A stretch of 64,000 bases of DNA. Origin: Eonycteris spelaea (taxonomy: Eukaryota > Chordata > Mammalia > Chiroptera > Pteropodidae). Both the position numbers and the translations under genes were made by a program. The DNA is taken from the NCBI GenBank assembly GCA_003508835.1, contig PUFA01000034.1, positions 1,178,001-1,242,000 on the forward strand, written 5' to 3'. The notes under the pieces were generated by a model, which was not told the DNA's origin, ran no database searches, and worked only from the letters and a program-made list of their open reading frames with translations. Below, in pieces: positions 1 to 10,432 of this stretch (position 1 is the first letter of the stretch; every line of letters begins with the position of its first letter).

Positions 1-99
1 GCACTCAGTAGGGAACATGGAAAGGAGAGGGGACAACATAAGGGCGGGCTCTCTGTGTCCACCGCTGTGCAGGGGAGGGCCACCTTGGTCCCTGCAGGG

Positions 100-360
100 G
101 GTGGGCCGGTCATCATTCAGGCACACGGTCATCGGCTCATTCACCGAGTGCCGAGGGAGCTTCACTTCGTGCTGGACACTCGGCTCGGTGCTAGGTTTCG
201 GCCAGAACTAAGGTAGACTTGGTCTCACGCATGTGACATTTCCAGCCTATCAGGAAAGACAGGTGATCGAACAAGTAATCACCATAATGAGCTGTTATGC
301 CCGAAGAGTTTGCGGGAAGGTGTGGGATTACACTCCAACCAGACTGGTTAGGATCGTTAT
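100..360 (-). repeat. L2 LINE 3' end, antisense (diverged)
   Basis: The stretch reads like the reverse complement of the L2 3' end. A CATTCA-type start leads into a degraded version of the common 'tgtgctagacactgtgctagg' block near 170-195. Near 258-320 follows a version of the 'gagacagaca..aacaag.aat.a.' block and a 'gtgttatg' segment. It is a non-autonomous remnant with no coding capacity. Many consensus A/T positions are G/C here. The family call is from memory of the consensus. Confidence 0.5.
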
Positions 361-384
361 CATTCCTTCAGAGAGGAGCAATAA

Positions 385-553
385 GATGGATGAGAGGATG
401 GCTAGATAGAAGAATGAATGGAAGGATGGATGGATGAATAGAGGGACAGAGGAAGGAAGGATGGACAGAGGGAAGGAGGGAAGGAGGGAGGAAAAGAAGG
501 AAGGAAGGAAGGAAGGAAGGAAGGAAGGAAGGAAGGAAGGAAGGAAGGAAGGA
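385..553. repeat. Purine tetranucleotide microsatellite (GGAT/GGAA)n
   Basis: An imperfect GGAT/GAAT and GGGA-rich lead passes into a pure AAGG run from about 496 to 553. One strand is almost all purine. A second GGAA tract of the same type lies at 4100-4248. Confidence 0.97.
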
Positions 554-789
554 CTTACAGACAGAATGTTAGATAAATTCCAGATTAATTAGAGTCTCTG
601 TAACTACTTAAAAATATAAGATTATAGTATTGTGCCCAGGGATGGCATTCAGGGTTTTTGATTACAAATAAAAAAATAATAATAATCTTCAAATATTCAT
701 ATATTTCCCAGGAAAAGAATTTACTAGAAAGCAATAAAGGGCTCAAAAAATCAGAAAACGGGAAAGAATCAAGGCCGATCTGAAAGTCA
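554..789. other. Short A/T-rich unassigned stretch
   Basis: No gene or named repeat was recognised. There is an A-rich, ATA-containing segment around 670-700. The stretch ends where the L1 similarity begins. Confidence 0.4.
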
Positions 790-1560
790 GCAGTGGCGTA
801 TCCTTCCACCCAGGGTCCATCCGATACCAGGGACGCCACCGCCGGACACCACCGCCAGACGCCACCGCCGCCAAGGAGAAGGCTCGCCCTCCCTTGGCCC
901 GTGCATCACGCACACTCTCCTTTTCTTTGCCGTAAGCGTCACCTGACACAACATTCTCCACGTCAGCCGAGTGAAAGCACACCAGGAAGTGTAACACGTC
1001 CACGATGTCGCACACGCACGACCACTGCTAGCTCCGGAACCTTCGTGTCGCCCCCAAACCCCATCCCCGTTAGCGCCCGCTGCCCACCCGCCTCCCCCGG
1101 GCCGCCCGGCCTCGCCAGCCTGCCTTCCGTGTGTCCCCGTGGTTAGACGCGGATGTTCCTCCCGGACATTTCCTGTGCGTGGCGTCACATAACACGCGGT
1201 CTCTCGCGAGTGGCTCCTTTCGTTTTTTTTCGGCGTGACGAGTCCGAGGCTCCTCCCTGCCGTGGCGTGTGCCGGCACTTCTCGCCTTGCTCTGGCCGAG
1301 GAGCTTCCCGCTGCATGGATGTACCACACGTCGCTCGCGCGTCCGTCAGCCGATGGACGTGTGGGTCGTTTCCACCTTCGGGGCACCGGGAAGAGCGTTG
1401 CCACGGCTGTTTGTGTCCCAGCTTTGGCGTGAACATATGTTTTCATTTTTCTTGGACAGACATCTAGGAGTGGAAATACTGAATCATGTGGGAATTCTAT
1501 GTTTAACGTACTGAGGAAAGTTCATTTTAAAAAAATACACGTCAGATTTAATTCTGGGTA
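790..1560 (-). mobile_element. L1M/L1ME LINE 3' end, antisense, GC-shifted
   Basis: Read on the plus strand, blocks occur in the same order as in the reverse complement of a mammalian L1M 3' region. These are the 'accaccactgctagctccggaac' area near 1019-1041, 'ccccaaaccccatccccgttag' near 1051-1073, a block around 1315-1370 recalling 'atggatgtaccaca...gttgatggac...gggt.gtttccac', then 'gaacatatgttttcatttttcttgg' and 'ctaggagtggaa' near 1431-1480. The order is fixed by several separate blocks, so chance is unlikely. Compared with the expected AT-rich consensus, this copy is full of CpG and G/C substitutions up to about 1430 and then returns to AT-rich. Confidence 0.78.
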
Positions 1561-3092
1561 CGAAAGTCTGATTCAACGGTATACGGGATAAGCCTCTCTC
1601 CAACGGCCCCCTGTGGTCACACCCCTAAAACAGGGAGTGTGATGTCAGCAACTGCTCCCCCAGCCTCGTGGAAAAGTAGTGAGTGCGCCCTCGGCGGCTG
1701 ATTTTTGTCCAACGGTGTAACATTGTTCACTTGCATTTAGTATCTTTAACTTCGTTGATTTTAACGAATGTGACGTCCCAGTTTGAAGCAAATGGGATTT
1801 AAATCGGCAACAAAAACTATTCACCAAGGAAAGTAAAAATTCCTTCTCAATGAGTGTTTGAAGCATCTTTTGTAGGAAAGTGATATGAGACCCTTAGAAT
1901 AGAAAAAAAAAATGAAAAACGTCCATGTGGTGACATCTGGACCATTTTTGCAGAAGAAATCTAGATGGTACGGATGAGGAGCTCACGGCAGTGTTCCTTT
2001 GGGGCGCGTACTGTACGTGAGATGGCATGGAACTTTTTATCACCGTGGGAAGCGGCCTGGGCACGCCACGAGTCACCTTGGTGTGTTGAGACCCACAACG
2101 CCTGTCTTCTCTTTAAAGGAGATCGGCGTTTCGGGCAACACAGGGGCAGCAAAACTCACCCAGGCCTCGCCCCCGCCATTTTCACTCTGGCCTCCCTGGC
2201 CGCTGACAGAGGCCCCTGGGTCCACACGGCTGCTGACCACCAGCGTCGTCCACACGGCAGCTGCTGCTCCTCCCAGCGGGCAGGGGCTGACGGGCCGGGC
2301 TGCCCACATTTCTGCTGTCAGAGCAGGACACCATTTCCCACAGCATTCCTTTTAAAGCAGCGTCCTCGAAGGCAGAGAGGCACACGTCCCGTGCACGCGT
2401 TTGGGGGCGGCATCCGCCCGCGAGGTCAGGTGCCCGCTGGATGGACAGAAGGAACAGATGCTGCGCCGGCGGGGCCGAGAGGCGCCCCTGCCCCGGCCGC
2501 CGCGGGCCCAGGGCGTGGTGGGCGTGGGGACGCCCGGCTCCCCCACTGAGCCCGCGGAGGTCCCGTCAGGGTCCGGGTCCCGGGAGACCCGCGCAGGTGC
2601 GTCTCAGCCCCGAAAATAACTCAGGGGGTATTTTGTACAAGACGGAAGTGAATTTTCAAATCGTGTCTTCAGCCAAAAGCCCCACGCGTCTGCTCTCACC
2701 GTGGGAGGTCCTGGGAGCCGTGACAAAGCGTCAGTGGAAAAGCACAGAGACCCTCGGTGGACGGACCGCTGAGCGGGTGTGGAGCAAAGCGGCGAGTCCC
2801 GGATGTGCCTGTGCGTCCCGCTCGCCGGGGGAACTGGCCAGAATCATCTCTCCGAAGCTTCGTCCAACCGCCCCCCCCCATCGGGATCTGCTGGGAGTCG
2901 AGAACAGGGGTGTCATGTGCAGCTTTGAAGCCTGCACAAAGGCTCCTGGCCCATGAGACAAGCGGGCGGAAATCCAGGCCACCGTCACATGCCCCGGCTG
3001 AGGGCTGAGTCAACCCGAAGGGACTATTTTTAGGGTTTGTAGCACATACAAAGGTTCTGTGTGTATTAGCTGGCACTTCACACAGGATTAGA
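1561..3092. other. Unassigned sequence, no gene recognised
   Basis: GC content rises from about 2000 and CpG clusters occur at 2390-2600. A CTCF-like core in reverse orientation sits near 1605-1620 (GCCCCCTGTGGTC), and is weak. Open frames on both strands across 1965-2956 overlap and show no family similarity I can name. Confidence 0.4.
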
Positions 3093-3119
3093 TTAAAACA
3101 AAACAAAACAAAACAAAAC
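3093..3119. repeat. (AAAAC)n simple repeat
   Basis: Five uninterrupted AAAAC units on the plus strand. They could be the remnant of a retroposon tail, but no body is recognisable upstream. Confidence 0.93.
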
Positions 3120-3171
3120 CTCCCTAGCTAACATTGAAGCATAACCGGGTTTGGGTACCTTTGGGGCAAAT

Positions 3172-3198
3172 AATAATAAAGCAAGTTGCTTTATTATT
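3172..3198. repeat. Near-perfect palindrome, 13-bp arms
   Basis: The left arm AATAATAAAGCAA (3172-3184) and the right arm TTGCTTTATTATT (3186-3198) are exact reverse complements separated by a single G. It could extrude as a small cruciform or fold as a hairpin if transcribed. It lies in AT-rich unassigned sequence. Confidence 0.93.
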
Positions 3199-4099
3199 CA
3201 TTGGATTAGTTAGAAAAGGCTTTGGGGGGACATTATGAAGAGATTAAAACATATATCTCCCTGAATGTTGGATTGTTTCTGCTTTTCTTAGAGGCTTTCC
3301 TCTTGAACTTATGGCATGATTATGATCAACCCATAAACAGCAAGAACAATCGCTATTCCGCGATCATCCTCATTCTTCAGTTAATGAGGTTTTACTACCC
3401 TACGCGTCCATATGAATTTCCTGCAGGCTCACCTGCACCTGAGGCGGAGGCCAGCAACTCAGAGACGTTCGTGACTCTGACCTCATGCAGCGCTGCCCAC
3501 GGCGTGTGATCTCAGACGCGAGGGGAGCTCCAGCCGCCTCTCTTCCTGTCACGGACAGTGCACCCGGAGCGCAGGTTCGGGGGTTCGCTGAGGGCGCACA
3601 GAGGGCCGGACTGAGCCAGAGCCAGGTGCCCACCTGCCTTCCGTGCAGATGGGCGTCTCCGTGGTTGTCCTCTGAGCTGGGCGCTGCGTCGAGTGCCGAG
3701 AGCAATGTCTAAGGCACAGTGCGTGTCCTCGAGGACCTCACGGTCTAAAGAGGTGACACCGACCTCAACTCAAGGACCACAGCACGAACAGCGAGCCTGC
3801 GTCGCCTGCAGCCCGTTGTGTTTGGATCCCGAGATCTTGTCTCAGCCCTCCCAGAAGCCCACACGGATGGAGCGCAGCTCCTGGGCGAGAGTGCCCAGCC
3901 CCCTCCCCATCCAGGGAGGCCACGAGGTCCCAAGGGCCACGGAGATGCCACGGCGTTCTCCGCTGCCTCCCCTTCACCGCTGGGGGACGTGCTCGTGCAT
4001 TGTGAACATAATTTCCCGCCTAATTGTGAGGATACCGAGGTAATGTTGGCAGCTAGGTCGCATAAAGAAGTATTTTTTGGGTTTCTACATTTTTATTAG
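3199..4099. other. Unassigned sequence, no gene recognised
   Basis: AT-rich up to about 3420, then GC-rich with scattered CpG to 3990. A 95-codon open frame at 3222-3509 is hydrophobic at its start but matches no family I know, and its second half crosses a base-composition change. I do not call it a gene. Confidence 0.4.
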
Positions 4100-4248
4100 A
4101 AGGAAAGAAGGAAGGACGGAAGGAAGGAAAGAAGGAAGGAAGGAAGGAAGGAAGGAAGGAAGGAAGGAAGAAGGAAGGAAGGAAGGAGGAAGGAAGGGAG
4201 GGAGGAGGGAGTCAGGGAAGGAGGGAGGCAGGGAGGGAGGAAGAAAGC
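4100..4248. repeat. (GGAA)n/(GGGA)n purine microsatellite
   Basis: About 150 bp that is nearly all purine on the plus strand. GGAA units dominate to about 4190, then GGGA/GGAG units. It produces an artefactual repetitive arginine/glutamate/glycine frame on one strand and a proline/serine frame on the other. Confidence 0.97.
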
Positions 4249-4804
4249 CTCGCCTTGAAGGCTGGGATTCGGGAATGAGAGACACAGGGACCGCCCACGG
4301 CCCGGCATACACCACCCAAATCACAGGTCAGGTCACATACAAACAGACCTGGGGGTCAAAGATAAATAAGATTCCTTCTCCTATTGATCTCGAGGACTTC
4401 AATCTGGTTGACTCGTCTGGTGGGCAAGACAGGCACGTAAACCAAATTGTGTTTCAGCACAATAAACGTTGCAAAGAACCAGGGACATGCTGGCGGACGG
4501 AGGAGCATCCCTGGTGTCTGGGGAGTTCGGCACAGGAGGAATGTCTGAGCAGCGTGTTCATGGAGAAGGAAGCCTTTCCAGGTAGGCAAGGAGGCCTCAA
4601 GCCTGTGATCAGTTTTTATAGCCAACCTAGTCCCTGGCTTGGCACAATCCTTGAACGCGGTTTCTCTCAGAAGTTACCATGCGTCACACAGAAGCCCGTC
4701 AGGATGCAGATATAGAGTCAGCATGTCTGGGGTGGGCTCCAGCGGGCACCGCGGATGCGAGAGCCATGTTCTGAGGGCAAAGCTTTACCGAAGCGACTTC
4801 AGGG
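4249..4804. other. Unassigned sequence, no gene recognised
   Basis: Moderate GC with no recognised transposon blocks. The open frame spanning 4077-4715 starts inside the preceding purine repeat and then runs through this stretch. It has no recognisable domain. Confidence 0.4.
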
Positions 4805-4965
4805 TAACACGGCCGAGCAAACCTGCTACGTGCCAGGCACTCGGGGAGGTTCGGGGCACAGGGATGACCAAGACCAGGACAGTTTGTGTCCTCATGGGAC
4901 TTAGAGTCTGATGACAGAAGAAAGAAACAACAAAGCCCACACATCTCGGTCCTATGTAGACTCTT
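4805..4965 (-). repeat. L2 LINE 3' end, antisense
   Basis: The plus strand shows the typical antisense L2 string: GTGCCAGGCACTCGGGGAGG (4831-4850), then a gggatgacc.agaccaggacagt block and a 'ctcatgggacttagagtctgatgacagaag' block at 4892-4920. This is the tail of an ancient, inactive LINE shared by all mammals. Confidence 0.72.
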
Positions 4966-5194
4966 CCTCGAAGCCTACACTCCTCATAATTTCCTTTTTG
5001 CGCCCGTTCTTTGTCTATAAACGCCCTCGGTCCCAGGTGTGGCCTGTGACTCTGCCTCCTGGTTTCTCAGGGAGCCTCAGACGCTGACCTCGCTGGGATG
5101 CTGGCTTCCTCGCGTGTCATGTAAAGGCTTTGCTTTGATGTGGTGGTAACTCGGTGGGCCTGGAAGGTGCTCCAGGAACAAGCAAACCCCTCCA
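4966..5194. other. Unassigned stretch
   Basis: No recognisable gene or repeat. It separates two antisense L2 3' ends. Confidence 0.35.
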
Positions 5195-5318
5195 AACATC
5201 ATCTAGCCCTCACATGCCCACCGCACGCCTGCTGCTCGGCCCAGACGTGGGATTAGATAACAATCTCTGCTCTGAAGGCACAGGAAAATTAGTAAAGACA
5301 ACAAATAAAGTAATAAGT
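5195..5318 (-). repeat. L2 LINE 3' end, antisense (fragment)
   Basis: Blocks recalling the L2 3' end occur in antisense order: a 'ggattagataacaatctctgctctgaagg' segment at 5250-5278, then 'acaacaaataaagtaataagt' before an A-run. The similarity is moderate and the boundaries are approximate. Confidence 0.5.
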
Positions 5319-5334
5319 AAAAAAAAAAAAAAAA
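5319..5334. repeat. Poly(A) run, 16 nt
   Basis: A pure adenine run within or directly after the antisense L2 fragment. An AATAAA occurs about 12 nt upstream, but both sit inside L2-like sequence, so I do not read it as a transcript end. Confidence 0.9.
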
Positions 5335-5899
5335 GGCAGGAAATGTCTGTGTTTGATGTAGGCACGAGGTTCGTAGGGCCTCGGAGGGGAGGAGGGTTGT
5401 TTCTGGGCAGTAGACGTGGCTGATGAGAGTGGGGGCGGGGAGGGGGGATTGTTCCAGAAAGGGTGGGCTCGCCCCCACCAGACGGGGCTTCCTGCTGCTC
5501 CGGGCACCGCCCCCTCCCTCCCTGCACTCAGGCACCTGCCTGCACACTCTCCCCACCCTCCTGCCGCGGTTCTAGATAACCACGACCCTTCCCCTGGGTC
5601 TCCCTTCTCTGCCCCCCACGAGGCATAAGGTGGCCGACGTTTCCTGGGACATGAGACTTTCGCTGCTGAAGTGGACGCCGGACAGGCGGGTCAGGATGGC
5701 CGGGCGTCTGGGCACGGCTTCCCCGATGCCCCCCGGCTGCACGCAGTGGGTCTCAGAGACCCTGTCTCTGACCTCCTTACGAGGCAGCTCCGTGAGGCCG
5801 GTCCCCACACAGGCACCGCGGTGGCCCGCGCGGTCAGCACCCTGGCATGCCAACCCAGACCTCGAAGCCTCCAGAGGAGGGAGCGGGTGTCTCCCAGGT
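5335..5899. other. GC-rich unassigned stretch between L2 pieces
   Basis: GC-rich with frequent CpG. It may be the middle of the same antisense L2, decayed beyond recognition, or an insertion between 5195-5318 and 5900-6330. There is no gene evidence. Overlapping open frames on both strands reflect low stop-codon density. Confidence 0.35.
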
Positions 5900-6330
5900 G
5901 GACAGGGAAGGGATGAAGCTGTGCATTTGGAGAGCAGCACGTGCCAAGGCCCTGGGGCACCGGTGGAGTGTGCCGTGCCTGAGGAGGGCAAGCTGTCCCC
6001 ACGGCTGCCAGGCAGTGACAGGACTGAGGTGACACGTCCCCAGGGGCAACCCAGGGAGAAGCGTCTGGAAGGAGGGCTGTGGACCAGCGGGACTGGGGAG
6101 TTCGAATGGGTGTTGCTGGACCGTACTGAAATGCCGTGTCCAGCAGGGCATTAAATGGGGGAGTTTTACGATCTTGCTGTGAGCACAGTGTCAGGAGGGA
6201 GACGGTGAAGTGGCCCTTCAGCTCAGGGCGGAGCCGAGCAGGATGGCGAGGAAGCCAGGGCGTCCCAGAAGCCGTCAGGAGGCTCCTCCACACTCCCGAC
6301 GCAGGGCGCGAGGCGCGCGGCCAGGGACGG
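5900..6330 (-). repeat. L2 LINE internal part, antisense, GC-shifted
   Basis: Blocks follow the antisense L2 order: 'agcagcacgtgccaaggccctgggg' (5933-5957), the 'gag.agg.ca.g..ggctg' area (5980-6010), then 'tttacgatcttgctgtgagca' (6165-6185) and 'gccgtcaggaggctcctcc' (6271-6289). The last corresponds to the L2 'agtcaggaggctcttgcag' block. Consensus A/T positions are often G/C here. Confidence 0.62.
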
Positions 6331-6597
6331 GGAGCGGGCGAGGGCTGCCCAGATTCCTCACCCGCGGTTTAAGGAAACGAGGCGAGGCTCGGCCGTGGGG
6401 AAGAGCGAAGGTGTGCGGCGTGGAGCTCGCCGTCCTGGGCTCCAGCGGGCATCCGGGTGGCTTGGTTTGGAGCAAAGCTCAGCGCCCCGGCCCAGAGCGA
6501 TGATCCATCAGCGTCGGCCAAAGACCACGACTGAAGGCGAGGAGCGGAGGGAGGCGCCCAGGACCGTGCGGAGGAAGGAGGGCAGCGGCCGGGCAGG

Positions 6598-6621
6598 CGG
6601 GCGCGGGGAGGGGGGGGGGGC
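6598..6621 (+). repeat. G-rich tract with quadruplex potential
   Basis: GGGCGCGGGG followed by a 12-nt G run after a single A, inside the CpG-rich segment. It satisfies a simple G-quadruplex pattern on the plus strand. The long homopolymer is also a likely assembly-error site. Confidence 0.7.
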
Positions 6622-6773
6622 CTGGAGACCACCAGGGGAGTGAGGAGGCGGAGAAGGAGGGCGGGGGGACCCAGGACAGCGCCGCTGGGGCTGCCGCGGG
6701 GAGAGAGAGGCTCGCGCGACCGGCGACCAGCACGTCCTGCCTGCGGCTTCCGCGCGTCCAGCGCGAAGCCGGA

Positions 6774-6930
6774 GGATGGAGGGAGGTGAACCCCCCCCCC
6801 CGACCCCAGGGATGGAGGGAGTGCGGTGACCCCCCCCACCCCCAGGGATGGAGGGAGTGCGGGGACCACCCCCCGCGGCCCCCCAGGGATGGAGGGAGTG
6901 CGGAGACCCCCCCTCCCCAGCCCCCCAGGG
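6774..6930. repeat. 36-41 bp G/C-rich minisatellite, four units
   Basis: Units begin with GGATGGAGGGAG at about 6774, 6810, 6846 and 6887 (spacing 36, 36 and 41). Each is a purine half (GGATGGAGGGAGTGCGG in the later units) followed by a C-run of 7-11. The strand asymmetry gives runs able to form G-rich structures on one strand and i-motif-type structures on the other. Confidence 0.92.
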
Positions 6931-7589
6931 ACAGCAGCGGAGGAGGGGGCGCTGGGAACAACCACCGCCCTCCATTCTCCGCCCGCGCCCCGTGCCAGCG
7001 CGGGTCCCATGTCCCTTCCGGCCAGGGTGCCCCGGGGCGGCCGCGGAAGCTCTGAGGCGGCTTCCCGCTCCGCCGAGCCGAGCCCGCGACCCCGTCGGGG
7101 GTCTTCCCCGGGGCTTCCCCGGAGCTCCCGCCGCGATGACCCCGGTGCCCGCTCCGCGCGCTCATCCAGCGAGCACCGCCAGCTCGGCACCTGCTTTGTC
7201 AGACGCCGGGTGCAGAGGAGACGAAGTGACCAGCACCGGCAGGTCAGAGGTCAGGTGCCATGGGAGATGTCACACAAACGAGCACACACCAACGACCACA
7301 CGGGGTGACATGCGCTAAGCCAGAAAGACTGGGTCCTGGGGGCTGGGATGCGGGGAGCCGGGGAATCCGTGCTCACGGCGCGAGGTGGTGGCTGTGTGGG
7401 ATCCCAGGAAGGATGGTGGGGGCGGGCGCTTTGGGATGGGGACGGGGACCGGGGCATGCTCGCACTGGCGCAAGGAGACCGGTGGAGGACCACGGGCCGG
7501 TGGGCCCACGGCGCATGCACCGGGGCTGACCCCCGGCCTCCGTCCGTGCGTGCCGGAGGGTGGGTTTGAGTCCGAGTAGAAGGGGTCTG
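6931..7589. other. CpG-rich unassigned stretch
   Basis: This continues the CpG-rich segment, with GCGGCCGC-type clusters near 7030-7160. Overlapping open frames of 120-270 codons exist on both strands. None shows a recognisable domain, and they reflect the scarcity of A/T-rich stop codons. Confidence 0.4.
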
Positions 7590-7910
7590 AGCTTGCTGTA
7601 CCATCCCAGCACGCCACAGACTGGGCGACTTCAAAAACGGATTTGTTCCTCAAGGCTGCAGACGTTCCGAGTCCGGGGTCAGGGGGCCAGCGGCGTGGGC
7701 TCTTGGCGAGGGCTCCGTTCTCTTCGCGGGGGGCTGCGTTCCTGTACCCTCAGGGGCGGCCAGCGGGGAGGGCGCGGCCTCTGCTCCGGCCTCTTCTCAC
7801 AAGGCCGCTGATCCTGATCCCAGCACAAGGGCTCAGCCCCCCGGATTAACCACCACCTCAGACGCCAGCCCACTGGGGTTAGAGGTCTACACGGGGATTT
7901 TGGGGGACTC
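7590..7910 (-). mobile_element. MaLR (MLT1/MST-type) LTR, antisense, GC-shifted
   Basis: Blocks follow the reverse complement of an ERVL-MaLR LTR. These are CGCCACAGACTGGGCGACTT (7612-7631) for the expected 'ccacagactgggtggctt', a 'tcctcaaggctgcagacgttccgagtcc' block (7646-7673), 'cctcttctcacaaggccgctgatcc' (7791-7815), 'cactggggttagaggtctac' (7870-7889) and 'gattttgggggactcc' (7895-7910). No internal proviral sequence adjoins it. Many A/T positions have become G/C. Confidence 0.7.
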
Positions 7911-10049
7911 CAATGCTAGGGCCACGCGGAAGGGGGGGCGTCGCAAGGGTCGCAGACGGCAAGTGGCGCGCCGGAGGTACATTTACAGAAGTACATGGAG
8001 ATCGCCCTTTGAAACAGGACTGATTTTCTGCATTTCGCGCTGCGGTGCCGCCCTCCGCAATCTTGGCAAGTTTTGCGGGCGGCTTGCACCATCGCTTTGA
8101 TAAATGGCTCGGAACCACGGGCGGGTGTGACAAATCACCTGAGACATCGGCCAGCGTCACACTCAGCACCTGTTAAACAGTTTTCAATAAAAGGACGTTC
8201 TCAAAAGCGATAGCTGACAAATTTCCCTGTGGATTAGTGTAGCCCATGGGGCGGGAAGATGAATAATCCCAGACGGCTGACCGCCCCAGGCGACAGAGGG
8301 TCGCTGGTTAATAACAGCTTTCGTTTTGACCTTCAAAGACCAGATCTCAGCACACGGGACAGCCAAGGGGACGGTGCGTGAGATGAGGGCAGCCTTCAAC
8401 TTGCGCCCACGACCTTGCTGGGGAGCCATGACCTGCTGGGACATTGGGACCAGGGGCAGCGACGAGCTGATAGAGGAGGGAAGGTTTCGGCGGTGAGAGC
8501 CCAGTTGGAAGAGCCCAGAATGCATCGACGGGCCGCGCGCGGGGCGGGGAGCGGGCTTCTGCTTCTGTTCTTCTCCTGCTCCCCTTCCTGTGCACCCCTT
8601 CTGCTCCCCAGGGGACCACGTGGGCTCCACACATGTCGGAGGACAATAGTGGCCTTCAGCCACACGTGCGTGATGCAACAAGCTGAAGTAGGTGCGCATG
8701 TGTTAGGCGCAGACGCCCTGCCACGCTGATGTGACATTCTAAATCCGGGGTCCTGTTCCCAGCCGCGGGCCTGGATCACAGCCAGACCTGGGACCCACAG
8801 ACAGGATCCGCAAAAAAACACAGCATTGCGGTTACCTTGCTGGGGTCTCAGAAAGGAAGGGGGGTGCTTGAGTCCCACGGCGTTCAGAGAAGAGAAAGCA
8901 GGACTTGAAGTGTTGAGTGCTTGACCAACCATAAATCCTTAGCAGTCACGGAGAAATGCTCACTTCTCCGTGAAGGTGGCCAGACCCCCCAAACACAGCA
9001 AAACACCCCCATGGAACACTACGTGCATTCTAAGACTCCAGACACATTTAAGAAACAATCTCTGTGGCCAGTGTGTAAGACTTGCAAACTTGAAAACTAA
9101 AGCCGTGCTCAAACAATGAAGTGATTCCATCAATTCAAAGTTCCAGTGCGTGAGAAAAAATTCAATCAGCTTTCTCCACAGTCCTCTGAGTAGAAGGATC
9201 TTCCTGCAAACTCGGATTCGTCTGCAGAGGCAGCAACGGGCAGGAGTCTTGCTTCGGTCAGTTCGGTGCCTACGTACGGGGTCTTCCCCGGGGCTACTCC
9301 GAGGTGGGGTGGATGGACATTTCCACGGAGGCCCTGCCGAGCTCCTCTTTAGTGAGACCCTCCTGTTCCTACTCAGAGAGACCTCTGGTCTTGACACGGC
9401 ACCTGTGGTGTGACCGTCACCCAGTCACATTCCACAGCAGACACCATCGAGATGCTCCCAGTGCGGCAGGAGGGCTAAGCCGACTGCAGCAGCTCACGGG
9501 GGCGGGAATTCCGCACGATGAGCCGGTGACGATCAAATTTCTGATTCCCGTGTTTGATCCTGGCCTGTGTTCTGACCAGATACCAGTCTCCGTGAAAAGA
9601 AAAGGGGCTGTCTTCACTGCAGCTGCTGGGGTGTAAGAGGCAGGAGTCCATTCCAGCTGAGCGAAAGGGGCATCCACAGGGACAGGGGACTCTTCCAGAG
9701 CCTGGGTGCAGGAACCGAGATGCCACCAGCCGCCACTGGCTCTGGGCGGCCTGCTGGCCTCTGCCCTTCCGGGTACCTGCTGCACCATTTTCTCTTGAGC
9801 CAACCTCTTCTTGGCTTATGTGCCCACAGAGCTCCAGCCAACATCTGTCCTCGCAAAGCCAGGGTTCTAGCTCTTCACCTGAACTCTATACGAATTACTT
9901 GTTATTGCAGCGAAATTTACACGACCAAAAATGACTGCGCTGCAGTGCAAGAGTCACTAGCGTTTCGTGCACTCACGATGCTGTTCGGACACTACTCTTC
10001 TCCTTCCGAAACACTTGCATCTCCTCCCGGGAAAACCCCATACTCATGG
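7911..10049. other. Unassigned sequence, no gene recognised
   Basis: Mixed composition: CpG-rich to about 8110, moderate after. No transposon blocks I recognise. Frames such as 8396-8932 (minus) overlap other equally long frames and have no domain. Confidence 0.4.
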
Positions 10050-10432
10050 CTATAGATGAAATATTTGTGCCCTGCCCCACCTCCCCTTCGTGGGTTGAAA
10101 CCTAATCCCCAGTGTGGTGGCCTAGGAGGCGGGGCCTTTGGGTAGGATTAGGTCATGAGGGTGGAACTCTCATGAATGGGATCAGCGCTCTCATCAAAGA
10201 GACCCCACGACCCCACAGAGCTCCCCGGCCTGCCACCACGTGCAGACGCAGCAAAGAAACAGCCCTCTGTGAGGAGGCGGGCCCTCACTAGACACCGGGT
10301 CCAGTGGGTCTCACCGGCCAGCACCCCGATCTAGGACTTCCCAGCCTACAAAGCAGTGGGAAGTAAGTTTCTGTTGTCCATACACCACCTGCTGATGCTG
10401 TTTTTGTTATAGCAGCTCAGACAGACTAAGAC
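10050..10432 (+). mobile_element. MaLR (MST/MLT1-type) solo LTR fragment
   Basis: A clear sense-strand MaLR LTR. The blocks are AACCTAATCCCCAGTGTGGT (10099-10118), 'aggaggcggggcctttgggtaggattaggtcatgagggtgga' (10126-10167), 'tcatgaatgggatcagcgctctcat' (10170-10194), 'ctaggacttcccagcctac' (10331-10349), 'taagtttctgttgtcca' (10363-10379) and the terminal 'gcagctcagacagactaagaca' (10412-10433). The retroviral interior is missing. Its 3' end abuts an antisense L1. Confidence 0.85.

Larger units (their letters stand above)
6240..7910. other. CpG-island-like segment without a recognised gene
   Basis: Dense CpG dinucleotides with long G- and C-runs. The segment contains the end of an antisense L2, a C-rich minisatellite (6774-6930) and a decayed MaLR LTR (7590-7910), so a good part of the CpG density sits in dead repeats. 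No conserved first exon, start context or splice pattern could be recognised. It might still be an unannotated promoter, but CpG gain by GC-biased substitution explains it as well. Confidence 0.6.

Noticed and set aside
4077..4715. 212-codon frame starting with Lys/Glu/Gly/Arg repeats
   Set aside because: Its start is the GGAA microsatellite, and the rest has no domain.
5303..5334. AATAAA followed by a poly(A) run, as at a transcript end
   Set aside because: Both lie inside antisense L2-like sequence; no upstream exon or retrocopy could be seen.
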